Assembly (NCBI RefSeq): GCF_040675465.1
Contig: NZ_JBFAPA010000012.1
Location: 248,001-312,000 of the forward strand
Direction of reading: 5' to 3'
Length of the DNA stretch: 64,000 nt
Origin: Kibdelosporangium sp040675465
Lineage (GTDB): Bacteria > Actinomycetota > Actinomycetes > Mycobacteriales > Pseudonocardiaceae
Every line of letters begins with the position of its first letter. The stretch's first letter is position 1. Below are positions 43,367-51,201 of this stretch, in pieces. The notes under the pieces are model-generated. The model was not told the origin of the DNA. It saw only the letters and a program-made list of their open reading frames with translations, and made no database searches. A program made the position numbers and the translations under genes.

Positions 43367-44191
43367 ATGGCGATCGTGCTCGGCGCGAACCGGTACGGCA
43401 AGGCGGAGACCCGGCTGGTCAAGGTCGACCGGGACAGCGACACCCATCGGCTCGTCGACCTCAACGTCAGCACCGCGCTGTCCGGCGACATGGCCGACAC
43501 GCACCTGACCGGGGCCAACGACAAGGTGCTCGCGACGGACACGCAGAAGAACACCGTGCTCGCGTTCGCCCGGGACGGGATCGGCCAGATCGAGGACTTC
43601 GGCCTGCGGCTGGCCCGCCACTTCGTCGGCGGCCCGATCCATGGCGCGCGCATCGACATCGAGCAGTACCCGTGGACCCGTATGGGCCAGCACTCGTTCA
43701 CCCGGTCCGGCGAAGGCACCCGGCTCGCGGTGGTGAGGTTCGACGGCGCCACGGCCACGGTCAAGGGCGGGATCAAGGACCTGACCGTGCTGAACACGAC
43801 CGGTTCGGAGTTCTGGGGCTACCCGCGCGACGAGTACACGACGTTGCCGGAGACCAAGGACCGGATCCTGGCCACCGCCGTCACCGCGAAGTGGACCTTC
43901 GCGAGCACCGACGTGGACTGGGCCAAGGCGTTCGAGACCGCGCGGACCAGCCTGTTGGAGGCGTTCGCGGACACGTACAGCTACTCGTTGCAGCAGACCT
44001 TGTACGCGATGGGCTCACGTGTGCTCACCAACGTCACCGAGATCAGCGAAATCCGGCTCAGCCTGCCGAACAAGCACCACTATCTGTGCGACCTCTCGCC
44101 GTTCGGCCTGGACAACCCGGGCGAGGTGTTCCAGGTCGGCGACCGGCCGTACGGGCTGATCGAGGGCACGGTCCGGCGGGAGGACCGATGA
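43367..44191 (+). CDS. Urate oxidase (uricase)
   Basis: A 274-residue cofactor-free enzyme converting urate, oxygen and water to 5-hydroxyisourate and hydrogen peroxide. Catalytic residues are visible: Lys12 in RYGKAE, Thr57 in LATDTQKNTVLAF and the His pair in NKHHYLCDLSPFG. Length is slightly short compared with the usual 300 residues. GAGAGGAG lies just upstream of the ATG at 43367. It is the first gene of the purine operon; its stop overlaps the next start as ATGA. Confidence 0.95.
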   Translation: MAIVLGANRYGKAETRLVKVDRDSDTHRLVDLNVSTALSGDMADTHLTGANDKVLATDTQKNTVLAFARDGIGQIEDFGLRLARHFVGGPIHGARIDIEQYPWTRMGQHSFTRSGEGTRLAVVRFDGATATVKGGIKDLTVLNTTGSEFWGYPRDEYTTLPETKDRILATAVTAKWTFASTDVDWAKAFETARTSLLEAFADTYSYSLQQTLYAMGSRVLTNVTEISEIRLSLPNKHHYLCDLSPFGLDNPGEVFQVGDRPYGLIEGTVRREDR

Positions 44192-45054
44192 AGGTCTTCA
44201 GTCCGGACACGTTCGCCGAGGCGCTGGCGGTCAAGGCCGCGCACCCGGACGCGGTGCCGATCGCGGGCGGCACGGACGTCATGGTGGAGCTGAACTTCGA
44301 CCGCCGCAGGCCGCCCGCCCTGCTGAACCTCAACCGGATCGCGCCGCTGCACGAGCACTCCGATGTGGACGGTCGCGTCAGGATCGGCGCCGGCATGCCG
44401 TACACCAGGATCATCGCCGAGCTGGGCGACCGGCTGCCCGGGCTGGCGATGGCCGCGCGGACCGTCGGGTCGCCGCAGATCCGCAACCGCGGCAGCGTCG
44501 GCGGGAACCTGGGCGCCGCCTCCCCCGCCGGTGACTCGCACCCCGCGCTGCTGGCCGCCGAGGCCGACGTCGAGATCGCCTCGGCCCGGGGTGTGCGGAT
44601 GGTGCCGGCCAAGGACTTCTACACCGGCGTGAAGCGCAACGTGCTGGAGCCGGACGAGCTGATCGCGGCCGTGCACGTCCAACCGGCGACCGGGCCGCAG
44701 CAGTTCAGCAAGGTCGGCACGCGCAACGCGATGGTCATCGCGGTGTGCGCGTTCTCGGTCGCCTTGCACGCCGACCGCAACCGGGTCGGCACCGGGATCG
44801 GTTCCGCCGCACCGACTCCGCGCCGGGCCTACGAGGCCGAGGAGTTCGCCGACGCCGAGCTGCCCTGGGGATCGGCGGAGTCACTGGCCCCGGCTTTGGG
44901 GCGCCGGTTCGGGCAACTGGTGGCACAAGCCGCGGCCCCCATCGATGATGTACGTGGCAGTGCCGCCTATCGCACGCACGCGCTGTCGGTGATGGCCCGA
45001 CGCGCGCTGGGATGGGCGTGGGACGACTACAGGAGGTCATCACAGTGCGCGTGA
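44188..45054 (+). CDS. Xanthine dehydrogenase-type FAD-binding subunit
   Basis: A 288-residue CoxM-like flavoprotein subunit. The FAD-binding segment VPIAGGTDVMVELNFDRR near residue 25 and the second motif TVGSPQIRNRGSVGGNLG near 95 are characteristic. It carries electrons from the 2Fe-2S subunit to the acceptor. It is coupled to urate oxidase (ATGA), and the gene for the iron-sulfur subunit starts inside its 3' end. Confidence 0.93.
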   Translation: MKVFSPDTFAEALAVKAAHPDAVPIAGGTDVMVELNFDRRRPPALLNLNRIAPLHEHSDVDGRVRIGAGMPYTRIIAELGDRLPGLAMAARTVGSPQIRNRGSVGGNLGAASPAGDSHPALLAAEADVEIASARGVRMVPAKDFYTGVKRNVLEPDELIAAVHVQPATGPQQFSKVGTRNAMVIAVCAFSVALHADRNRVGTGIGSAAPTPRRAYEAEEFADAELPWGSAESLAPALGRRFGQLVAQAAAPIDDVRGSAAYRTHALSVMARRALGWAWDDYRRSSQCA

Positions 45055-45518
45055 ACGTGACGGTCAACGGCGAACAGCTGCAGGCCGACGACGTCTGGGC
45101 GGGTGAGAGCCTGCTGTACATGCTCCGCGAGCGGCTGGGGCTGCCCGGCTCCAAGAACGCCTGCGAGCAGGGCGAGTGCGGCTCGTGCACGGTGTACCTG
45201 GACGGGGTGCCGGTGTGCTCGTGCCTCGTGGCGGCACCGCAGGCGGAGGGACGCGAGGTGCGGACGGTCGAGGGGCTGGCCGACGGCGAGGAGCTGGACC
45301 CGGTCCAGCAGGCGTTCGTGGACAAGGGCGCGGTGCAGTGCGGGTTCTGCACGCCCGGCCTGATCGTGGCCGCGCACGACCTGATCGAGCGGACCGAACG
45401 CCCCACCGACGCGCAGATCCGCGAGGCGCTGGCCGGGAACCTGTGCCGGTGCACCGGATACGAGAAGATCCTCGACGCCGTCCGGCTCGCCGCCGCCCGT
45501 AAAGCCGGTGCGGTATGA
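45045..45518 (+). CDS. Xanthine dehydrogenase-type 2Fe-2S subunit
   Basis: A 157-residue CoxS-like protein with both clusters intact. The plant-type cluster ligands are Cys40, Cys45, Cys48 and Cys60; the second cluster is formed by Cys99, Cys102, Cys134 and Cys136. The GTG at 45045 has AGGAGG 8 bp upstream, inside the preceding gene. It mediates electron flow from the molybdenum site to FAD. The stop overlaps the large-subunit start as ATGA. Confidence 0.95.
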   Translation: MRVNVTVNGEQLQADDVWAGESLLYMLRERLGLPGSKNACEQGECGSCTVYLDGVPVCSCLVAAPQAEGREVRTVEGLADGEELDPVQQAFVDKGAVQCGFCTPGLIVAAHDLIERTERPTDAQIREALAGNLCRCTGYEKILDAVRLAAARKAGAV

Positions 45519-47779
45519 GCGCTCCGGCCCGGTCCCCGCAGGACCTGCGCAGCGACATCTCCGGCGGGATCGGCGACAGTCCACTTCGGCCAGACGGGTT
45601 CCTCAAGGTCCGCGGCGAGTTCGCGTACTCGTCGGACCTGTGGCTGGAGAACATGGTGTGGGGCACGACCTTGCGCAGCCCGCACCCGTACGCCCGGATC
45701 GTGTCCATCGACTACGCGGAAGCGCTTGCGCAGCCCGGCGTCTACACCATTCTGACCTACAAGGACGTTCCCGGGGAGAACGTCTACGGCCTGAAGTTCC
45801 AGGACACCCCGGTGCTCGCCGAGGATGTCGTGCGCTACCAAGGCGAACCGGTCGCCATTGTGGCCGCCGACCACCCGGAGACCGCTCGCCGGGCCCGGCA
45901 GAAGATCAAGGTCTGCTACGAGGTGCTCGACCCGATCATCGACGCCGAGCGGGCCGCGCACGACCAGACTCTGCCGAAGCTGCATCCCGGCGGGAACCTG
46001 GTGCGCCACCAGCGGATCATCAAGGGCGACCCGGAGGCCACCGCTCCCGTCGTGGTGTCCGGGGTGTACGAGATCGGCATGCAGGACCAGGCCTTCCTCG
46101 GCCCGGAGTCCGGACTGGCCATCCCGGACGAGGACGGCGGCGTCCACCTCTACCTGGCGACCCAGTGGTTGCATGTGGACCAACGGCAGACCGCCAAGGC
46201 TCTGGGGCTGCCGCTGGACAAGGTGAAGCTGACCATGTCCGGGGTGGGCGGCGCGTTCGGCGGGCGCGAGGACCTGTCCATGCAGATCCACGCGTGCATG
46301 CTGGCGTTGCGCACCAACCGTCCGGTGAAGATGGTCTATGACCGCGAAGAGTCGTTCTTCGGGCACGTACACCGGCACCCGGCCAAGATGTACTACGAGC
46401 ACGGCGCCGACACCGACGGGAACCTGATCTACGTCCGTGCCCGGTTGTACTTCGACGGCGGTGCTTACGCCTCGAAGACCCCGGTCGTGGTGGGCAATGG
46501 GACGACGTTGGGTGTCGGCCCGTACAACGTGCCCAACGCCAAGATCGAGGGCTGGGGCGTCTACACCAACAACCCGCCCTGTGGCGCCATGCGCGGTCTC
46601 GGCGCGGTGCAGCCGACCTACGCCTACGAGTCCCAGATGGACAAACTCGCGGCCGCGCTCGGGATGGACCCGGCGGAGCTGCGGATCCGCAACGCGATGA
46701 GCGAGGGCTCCACGACGGTCACCGGCCAGGTGGTCGATTTTCCGGCCCCGGTGGCGGAACTCGTGCAACGCGTCCGGGACATTCCCCTGCCCGAGCCACA
46801 TGCGTCCGGCGACATTCTCAACTTGCCTGGCGGGGCGTCGAACACCACCCACGGGGAGGGTGTGGTCCGCGGTATCGGCTACGGCGTGACGATCAAGAAC
46901 ATCTCGTACGCCGAGGGCCTGGACGACTACTCCACGGCCCGCGTCCGCCTGGAAGTCATCGCGGGCGAACCGGTCGTGACCGTCCACACCGCGGCCGCCG
47001 AGGTCGGCCAGGGCCTGGTCACCGTGCAGCAACAGATCGCTCGCACCGAGCTGGGCGTGCAGCGGGTCACGATCCTGGCCAACGACACCGAGGTCGGCGA
47101 CGCCGGCTCCAGCTCAGCGTCCCGGCAGACCTATGTCACCGGTGGCGCGGTGCGAAACGCTTGCGTGGCCGTGCGCGAACGTTTGCTCGACTTGGCGGAC
47201 ACCAGGTTCGGCATGCACATCGACGACATCTCCCCGGCCGCCATGGTCGAGATCCTCGGCGACGAGGTGATCGAGGAGACCCGCGAGTACCACCACCGGC
47301 CGACCTCTCCGCTCGACCCGGAGACCGGGCAGGGCAATGCCCATGTGCAGTACGCGTTCTCCGCGCACCGGGCGGTGGTCGACGTCGACCTCGACCTCGG
47401 TCTGGTCAAGGTGGTTCAGCTGGACTGCACCCAGGACGTCGGCAAGGCGATCAACCCGGACGCGGTGGCCGGCCAGATCCACGGCGGCTCCGCGCAGGGA
47501 CTCGGCCTGGCCGTGATGGAGGAAATCCAGGTGTCGAACGGGAAGGTGCGCAACCCGTCCTTCACCGACTACCTGATCCCGACCATCCTGGACATGCCGC
47601 CGATGAACGTCGACGTCATCGAACGGCCCGACCCGCACTCGCCATACGGCGTGCGTGGGGTGGGCGAACCGCCGACGATCTCCGCCACCCCGGCGATCGC
47701 CAACGCCATCCGCGACGCGACCGGCCTGGAACTGCCCCGTGTCCCGATCCGCCCCGAGCACATCACAGGAACGTCATGA
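45515..47779 (+). CDS. Xanthine dehydrogenase-type molybdopterin subunit
   Basis: The 754-residue catalytic subunit of a molybdenum hydroxylase. Signatures: GVGGAFGGREDLSMQ for cofactor binding, the LGPESGLAI segment, and the C-terminal GVRGVGEPP with the catalytic Glu. Context (urate oxidase, guanine deaminase, purine permease) points to oxidation of hypoxanthine/xanthine to urate. The family also holds CO and aldehyde oxidases, so specificity is inferred from neighbours. No XdhC maturation gene is in the window. It is coupled to both neighbours by ATGA. Confidence 0.92.
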   Translation: MSAPARSPQDLRSDISGGIGDSPLRPDGFLKVRGEFAYSSDLWLENMVWGTTLRSPHPYARIVSIDYAEALAQPGVYTILTYKDVPGENVYGLKFQDTPVLAEDVVRYQGEPVAIVAADHPETARRARQKIKVCYEVLDPIIDAERAAHDQTLPKLHPGGNLVRHQRIIKGDPEATAPVVVSGVYEIGMQDQAFLGPESGLAIPDEDGGVHLYLATQWLHVDQRQTAKALGLPLDKVKLTMSGVGGAFGGREDLSMQIHACMLALRTNRPVKMVYDREESFFGHVHRHPAKMYYEHGADTDGNLIYVRARLYFDGGAYASKTPVVVGNGTTLGVGPYNVPNAKIEGWGVYTNNPPCGAMRGLGAVQPTYAYESQMDKLAAALGMDPAELRIRNAMSEGSTTVTGQVVDFPAPVAELVQRVRDIPLPEPHASGDILNLPGGASNTTHGEGVVRGIGYGVTIKNISYAEGLDDYSTARVRLEVIAGEPVVTVHTAAAEVGQGLVTVQQQIARTELGVQRVTILANDTEVGDAGSSSASRQTYVTGGAVRNACVAVRERLLDLADTRFGMHIDDISPAAMVEILGDEVIEETREYHHRPTSPLDPETGQGNAHVQYAFSAHRAVVDVDLDLGLVKVVQLDCTQDVGKAINPDAVAGQIHGGSAQGLGLAVMEEIQVSNGKVRNPSFTDYLIPTILDMPPMNVDVIERPDPHSPYGVRGVGEPPTISATPAIANAIRDATGLELPRVPIRPEHITGTS

Positions 47780-48249
47780 ACCCCCAAGAGACCGAGTGGC
47801 TCAACCACTGTGTGGACCTGGCCAAGCAGAACGTCGGCGACGGCGGCGGCCCGTTCGGGGCGCTGGTCGTCCACGATGGACAGATCGTCGCCACCGGTAC
47901 CAACCAGGTCACGCCCACCCTGGATCCCACCGCGCACGCCGAGGTGGTGGCCATCCGCCGGGCCTGTCAGGCCTTGGGAACGTTCAAACTGGACGGTTGC
48001 CTGCTGGTGTCGTCCTGTGAGCCGTGCCCGATGTGTCTGAGCTCGGCGCTGTGGGCGCGGGTCGACCGGATCATCTACGCCGCCGACCGGCACGACGCCG
48101 CCAAGGCCGGGTTCGACGACCGCGCCTTCTACGAGCTGTTCGACAAACCCCGTGACAGCTGGCACGTACCCGTGGCTCAACTGTCCTCGGTGGACGGGTT
48201 CGTCCCGTTCGCCGCCTGGCTCGATAACCCCGACCGGGTCGAGTACTGA
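47776..48249 (+). CDS. guaD: Guanine deaminase, cytidine-deaminase-fold type
   Basis: A 157-residue zinc deaminase resembling Bacillus GuaD. His54-Ala-Glu56 supplies one ligand and the proton shuttle, and Cys84/Cys87 in SSCEPCPMC the other ligands. The C-terminal segment ends in FVPFAAWLDN. It converts guanine to xanthine, feeding the preceding dehydrogenase. It starts in the stop of the molybdopterin subunit gene (ATGA). Confidence 0.92.
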   Translation: MNPQETEWLNHCVDLAKQNVGDGGGPFGALVVHDGQIVATGTNQVTPTLDPTAHAEVVAIRRACQALGTFKLDGCLLVSSCEPCPMCLSSALWARVDRIIYAADRHDAAKAGFDDRAFYELFDKPRDSWHVPVAQLSSVDGFVPFAAWLDNPDRVEY

Positions 48250-48355
48250 GTGAACCCCGGCGCTGACCGGAGCGCCTGAAGTCCCCAAACGTGTGTCCGC
48301 CAGGCCCGCGAGTCGCGGGTCCGGTGCAGCACGCCCACCGGCAAGGGAACCAGAC
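48250..48355 (+). other. Structured intergenic leader before the purine permease
   Basis: The only sizeable gap (106 bp) in the purine operon. It contains three consecutive inverted repeats: GGCGCT/AGCGCC at 48259-48276 (6-nt loop), CCCGCG/CGCGGG at 48305-48319 (3-nt loop) and CCGGTG/CACCGG at 48321-48341 (9-nt loop), followed by an AAGGGA ribosome site. It could be an attenuator, a processing site or an unrecognised riboswitch; it does not match a class I can name. Confidence 0.5.
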
Positions 48356-49771
48356 ATGACCCAGACGGACAACGAAGCCCGTTCAGCCACCCGTTTCTTC
48401 GACATCAAAGCCCGCAACAGCACGGTCGGCCGCGAAGTTCGCGGCGGTGTCACGACATTCGTCGCGATGGCCTACATCGTGCTGCTGAACCCGTTGATTC
48501 TCAGTGCCTCCGCCGACATCACCGGCGCCCGCCTGGATCCCGGCCAGGTGACCACGGCGACCGCGCTGGCCGCCGCGGTGATGACCATCCTCATGGGGTT
48601 GATCGGCAACGCCCCGCTGGCCCTGGCGGCCGGGCTGGGCGTGAACGGCATCGTCGCGTTCCAGATGGCGCCCGCGATGACCTGGCCGCAGGCGTTCGGA
48701 CTCGTTGTGCTGGAAGGGTTCTGCATCGTCCTGATGGCCGTCAGCGGGATCCGCGAGCGGATCATGAACGCCATCCCGATGCCGCTCAAGACCGCGATCA
48801 CCGTCGGCATCGGCCTGTACATCGCGTTGGTCGGCCTGGTCAGCGCCGGGTTCGTCACCCGCGTGCCGGACGCAGCCAACTCCCCCGTGCCCGTGCGGCT
48901 GGGCGTCGACGGGCACCTGTCCGGCTGGCCGATCGTGGTGTTCTGCCTCGGGTTGCTGCTGATGATCGTGCTGGTGGCCCGCAAGGTGCCGGGTGCGCTG
49001 CTGATCAGCATCGGCGTGATGACCGTGCTGTCGATAGTGCTCCATGACGGGTTGCACGTCGGCGGCTGGGGCCGCACCGATCCCGCCCTGCCGGATCACG
49101 TGCTGGGCGCCCCTGATCTGGGCCTGTTCGGGCACATCGACCTGTTCGGCGGGTTCGCCTCGGCCGGACCCGTTGCCGCCACGGTGTTCCTGTTCACCTT
49201 GGTGCTGTCCGGGTTCTTCGACGCGATGGGCACGATCACCAGCGTGTCCGCCGAGGCCGGGCTGATGAAAGACGGCAAAGTCCCCGGCATGGGCCGGATC
49301 CTGTTCGTCGACGGGGCCGGGGCGATCGCCGGCGGGCTGACGGGTTCGGCGCCGAACACGGTGTTCCTGGAGTCGGCCGCCGGGGTCGGCGAGGGCGCGC
49401 GGACCGGGCTGGCCAGCGTCGTCACCGGCGCGTTGTTCGCGGTGACGATGTTGTTCACGCCGCTGACCGAGGTCGTGCCCGCGCAGGCCGCCGCGCCCGC
49501 GCTGGTCGTGATCGGCGGGCTGATGATGGCCCAGTGCCGGGGAATTCCTTGGCAGGACAGCGACTACACGATCCCGGTGTTCCTCACCGTCGCGGTCATC
49601 CCGTTCACCTACTCGATCACCAACGGCGTCGGCGCCGGCCTGATCTCGTTCGTCGCGATCAAGATCTGCACCGGGCGCTGGCGTGAGGCGGGCTGGCTGC
49701 TCACCGTCCTGGCCGGGTTGTTCGCCGTGTACTTCGGCATCACCGGCGTCGAAGCACTGCTGGAGGGTTGA
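48356..49771 (+). CDS. NCS2-family (AzgA-like) purine permease
   Basis: A 471-residue inner-membrane transporter with about 12-14 helices. The N-terminal REVRGGVTTFVAMAYIVLLN, LAAGLGVNGIVAF and the GSAPNTVFLESAAGVGEGAR segment are the hallmarks of the AzgA/PbuG hypoxanthine-guanine permease branch. ATG at 48356 has AAGGGA upstream. In the purine operon it should import guanine, hypoxanthine or adenine. Its stop overlaps the next start (TGATG). Confidence 0.94.
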   Translation: MTQTDNEARSATRFFDIKARNSTVGREVRGGVTTFVAMAYIVLLNPLILSASADITGARLDPGQVTTATALAAAVMTILMGLIGNAPLALAAGLGVNGIVAFQMAPAMTWPQAFGLVVLEGFCIVLMAVSGIRERIMNAIPMPLKTAITVGIGLYIALVGLVSAGFVTRVPDAANSPVPVRLGVDGHLSGWPIVVFCLGLLLMIVLVARKVPGALLISIGVMTVLSIVLHDGLHVGGWGRTDPALPDHVLGAPDLGLFGHIDLFGGFASAGPVAATVFLFTLVLSGFFDAMGTITSVSAEAGLMKDGKVPGMGRILFVDGAGAIAGGLTGSAPNTVFLESAAGVGEGARTGLASVVTGALFAVTMLFTPLTEVVPAQAAAPALVVIGGLMMAQCRGIPWQDSDYTIPVFLTVAVIPFTYSITNGVGAGLISFVAIKICTGRWREAGWLLTVLAGLFAVYFGITGVEALLEG

Positions 49772-50181
49772 TGGCGCTGATGTTCCTCAACGGCGGGGCG
49801 ATGCGGGGCGAGCCGCTGCACGGGCTGCTGTGCGGCGCTCCCCTGGTCGCGGTCACCTCGACCGCGCCGAAGTACCGGTTCTACGCCGTCGGCGGGGCCT
49901 TCCCGGGGCTCTGTCCCGTCGCCCACGGCGGGCAGGCCATCGCGGGCGAGCTCTACGACGTGCCGATGGACGTGCTGCGCGACCGGCTGCTGCCCGCCGA
50001 ACCGCCCGCGCTGGAACTCGGCGTCATCGAGTTGGCCGACGGCTCGAGCTCGTTCGCGATGCTGCTGCGCCGGCCCTACACGTCATTTGCCCAGCTCACG
50101 GACATCACCTCGGTGGCCGACTGGCGCGAATTCGTTTCACGTGAATCCACTGTGGACACTGAGAGCAGGGTATCCCCATGA
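49771..50181 (+). CDS. Stand-alone allophanate-hydrolase C-terminal-like domain (GGCT-like fold)
   Basis: A 136-residue protein. It opens ALMFLNGGAMRGEPLHGLL and continues with YRFYAVGGAFPGL, GQAIAGELYDVP and LELGVIELADGS, the pattern of the C-terminal domain of allophanate hydrolases such as AtzF. No amidase domain accompanies it. It sits between the purine permease and allantoicase, coupled to both, so a role in handling urea/carbamate-type breakdown products is suggested. TTG 49768 or ATG 49780 are alternative starts. Confidence 0.8.
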   Translation: MALMFLNGGAMRGEPLHGLLCGAPLVAVTSTAPKYRFYAVGGAFPGLCPVAHGGQAIAGELYDVPMDVLRDRLLPAEPPALELGVIELADGSSSFAMLLRRPYTSFAQLTDITSVADWREFVSRESTVDTESRVSP

Positions 50182-51170
50182 TCGACTTCGGTAGCCTACC
50201 GGACCTCGCCGCCCGGTCCTGCGGCGGGACGGTGATGGCGGCGAGCGACGAGTTCTTCGCCGACAAGGAGAACCTGATCAAGCCGGAGCCGCCCACCTTC
50301 CAGCCGCACACGTTCACCCCGAAGGGGCAGCAGTACGACGGCTGGGAGACCCGCCGCCGGTTCGGCCGCGCCCCGGGACACGATTGGGTGGTCCTGCGGC
50401 TCGGTGCGCCGGGGGTGGTGCGCGGGATCGTCGTGGACACGGCGTTCTTCCTGGGCAACTACCCCTCGCACTGCCGGATCGAGGGCGCCTGCGCCGAGGG
50501 CTACCCGGATGCGGATGAGCTGTCCTGGTTCGAGCTGGTACCGCAGAGCGAACTGAAGGGCGGGACGCAGAACCCGTTCGCCGTCACCGTGCCGTGGCGG
50601 GTGACCCACGTTCGGTTGCACATCCTGCCCGATGGTGGGGTGGCGCGGCTGCGGGTGCACGGCGAGGTCGTGCCCGACCCGGCGTTCGTGACCGAGGTGC
50701 CGTTCGACCTCGTCGCCACTCTCAACGGCGGTGTCGTCACCGAATCGAGCGACGGTTTCTTCTCGCCGCCCGCGAACATGCTCCAGCCGGGTGAATCCAG
50801 GTTCATGGCGGACGGCTGGGAAACCGCCCGAAGGCGTACGGACACACACGATTGGGCGGTCATCACCCTGGCCTGCCCGGCGGTCCCCACCGTCGCCGAG
50901 ATCGCCACCACCCACTACCGCGGCAACTCCCCCGATCGTGTGGCTTTGTTCGGCAACAACGACGTCCCCCTCCTCCCCCAAACTCACGTCCAGCCCGACA
51001 CCACCCACCGCTTCCGCCTCACCACAACGGAACCCATCACTCAGGTCCTCCTGGAAAGCCACCCCGACGGCGGCATAGCCCGCTTCCGCCTCTACGGCCA
51101 CCCCACCCCCGAAGCCCTGACCACGCTGCGGAACCGCTGGACGTCGACAACCCCCAGCAGGCCCTCGTGA
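50178..51170 (+). CDS. alc: Allantoicase
   Basis: A 330-residue enzyme hydrolysing allantoate to ureidoglycolate and urea. It has two tandem allantoicase jelly-roll repeats: GTVMAASDEFFADKENLI with YDGWETRRRFG and HDWVVLRLG, then again SSDGFFSPPANML with DGWETARRR and HDWAVITL. Length is normal. It starts in the stop of the preceding gene (ATGA) and ends the purine operon within a terminator hairpin. Confidence 0.95.
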   Translation: MIDFGSLPDLAARSCGGTVMAASDEFFADKENLIKPEPPTFQPHTFTPKGQQYDGWETRRRFGRAPGHDWVVLRLGAPGVVRGIVVDTAFFLGNYPSHCRIEGACAEGYPDADELSWFELVPQSELKGGTQNPFAVTVPWRVTHVRLHILPDGGVARLRVHGEVVPDPAFVTEVPFDLVATLNGGVVTESSDGFFSPPANMLQPGESRFMADGWETARRRTDTHDWAVITLACPAVPTVAEIATTHYRGNSPDRVALFGNNDVPLLPQTHVQPDTTHRFRLTTTEPITQVLLESHPDGGIARFRLYGHPTPEALTTLRNRWTSTTPSRPS

Positions 51171-51194
51171 GCGGCTCCATCCACTCACGAGGGC
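51161..51194. terminator. Bidirectional terminator hairpin between alc and the GH10 gene
   Basis: GCCCTCGTGAG at 51161-51171 pairs perfectly over 11 bp with CTCACGAGGGC at 51184-51194 around a 12-nt loop. The allantoicase stop codon lies in the left arm; the convergent xylanase gene ends 8 bp further on. Confidence 0.8.
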
Positions 51195-51201
51195 GGGCCT
51201 G

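Noticed and set aside
48250..48355. Assignment of the leader to a named riboswitch class (purine, ZTP, guanidine, xanthine)
   Set aside because: The stems are real, but none of the conserved loop sequences of those classes could be matched with confidence.
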